Below, piece after piece: positions 6,453 through 6,630 of a stretch of 6,630 nucleotides of DNA. The stretch is from assembly GCA_030066475.1 (NCBI GenBank), contig JASJBO010000391.1, positions 1 through 6,630 of the forward strand. The letters are read 5' to 3'. Both the position numbers and the translations under genes were made by a program. This DNA comes from Myxococcota bacterium. Its GTDB lineage: Bacteria; Myxococcota_A; UBA9160; PR03. The number at the start of each line of letters is the position of its first letter. Within the stretch, counting starts at the first letter, position 1. The notes below the pieces were generated by a model. That model was not told the origin of the DNA. It saw nothing but the letters and a program-made list of their open reading frames with translations, and made no database searches.

Positions 6453-6630
6453 GTGGCGTTCCGGATCGAGCGGCTCGGCGGCGACGAAGGGCTGCGCCTG
6501 TGCGAGATCCGCCTGCAGGCGCTGCGCGACGAGCCCGACGCGTTCGCCACGACCTGGGAAGAGGCGGCCGGTTGGCCGCCCGAGCGCTGGACCCGGCAGC
6601 TCGCCGACCTCGCGACCTTCGTCGCGGTCG
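6453..6630 (+). CDS. GNAT family N-acetyltransferase, N-terminal part
   Basis: An open frame that runs off the right edge after 59 codons. The visible sequence has the typical opening of a GNAT protein: a first strand (VAFRIERL), then a helix LRLCEIRLQALRDEPDAF, followed by WEEAAGWPPERWTRQLADL and a strand beginning TFVAV. This Leu/Arg-rich helix running into a PDAF motif, then a Trp-containing helix, is common in acetyltransferases that modify amines or ribosomal proteins. The acetyl-CoA binding motif lies beyond the window, so this rests on the N-terminal pattern alone. GTG 6453 is chosen because GAGG (6440-6443) lies nine bases before it. The gene starts 11 bases after the fusion gene stops, so it could be transcribed with it, but no functional link is evident. 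Confidence 0.7.
   Translation, partial: MAFRIERLGGDEGLRLCEIRLQALRDEPDAFATTWEEAAGWPPERWTRQLADLATFVAV

Noticed and set aside
1..6630. CRISPR arrays, tRNA/rRNA genes, transposases, phage genes or attachment sites
   Set aside because: I saw no regularly spaced repeats, no tRNA-like segments, and no transposase or integrase motifs; the window is almost fully occupied by metabolic genes.

Overview
The window is very G+C-rich, and almost every codon in its genes ends in G or C. The proteins are ordinary bacterial ones. The base composition fits a myxobacterial/deltaproteobacterial lineage, an actinobacterial one, or an uncultivated high-GC lineage, but nothing here fixes the taxon.

Layout. (1) On the minus strand at the left edge is an alpha/beta-fold hydrolase with a complete catalytic triad, cut by the window edge at or very near its C-terminus. 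(2) After a 35-base divergent gap comes nadE, the two-domain glutamine-dependent NAD+ synthetase, on the plus strand. (3) Bases 2547-2738 form a spacer with clearly different composition and short internal repeats. It ends in a perfect 8-bp inverted repeat that overlaps a plausible sigma70-type promoter and is followed by a good Shine-Dalgarno. (4) Three plus-strand genes follow: an LsrF-like class I aldolase/thiolase, a ribulose-phosphate 3-epimerase family protein, and a fused class II aldolase/short-chain dehydrogenase (RhaD-SDR type). Both junctions between them are TGATG overlaps. (5) The start of a GNAT acetyltransferase lies 11 bases further on and runs off the right edge.

The three-gene block is the interesting part. 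In the characterised relatives of the two aldolases, dihydroxyacetone phosphate (DHAP) is a product. The middle enzyme belongs to a family that epimerises phosphorylated ketoses. The SDR half of the fusion would oxidise an aldehyde (or alcohol) product. Together they look like the lower half of a pathway that isomerises and cleaves a phosphorylated sugar or sugar-like compound into DHAP plus an oxidised or acetyl-CoA fragment. LsrF points to autoinducer-2 phosphate breakdown, and RhaD-SDR to rhamnulose-1-phosphate-like substrates, but no kinase, isomerase, transporter or regulator is present here, so the real substrate is open. nadE and the hydrolase show no obvious functional tie to this block.
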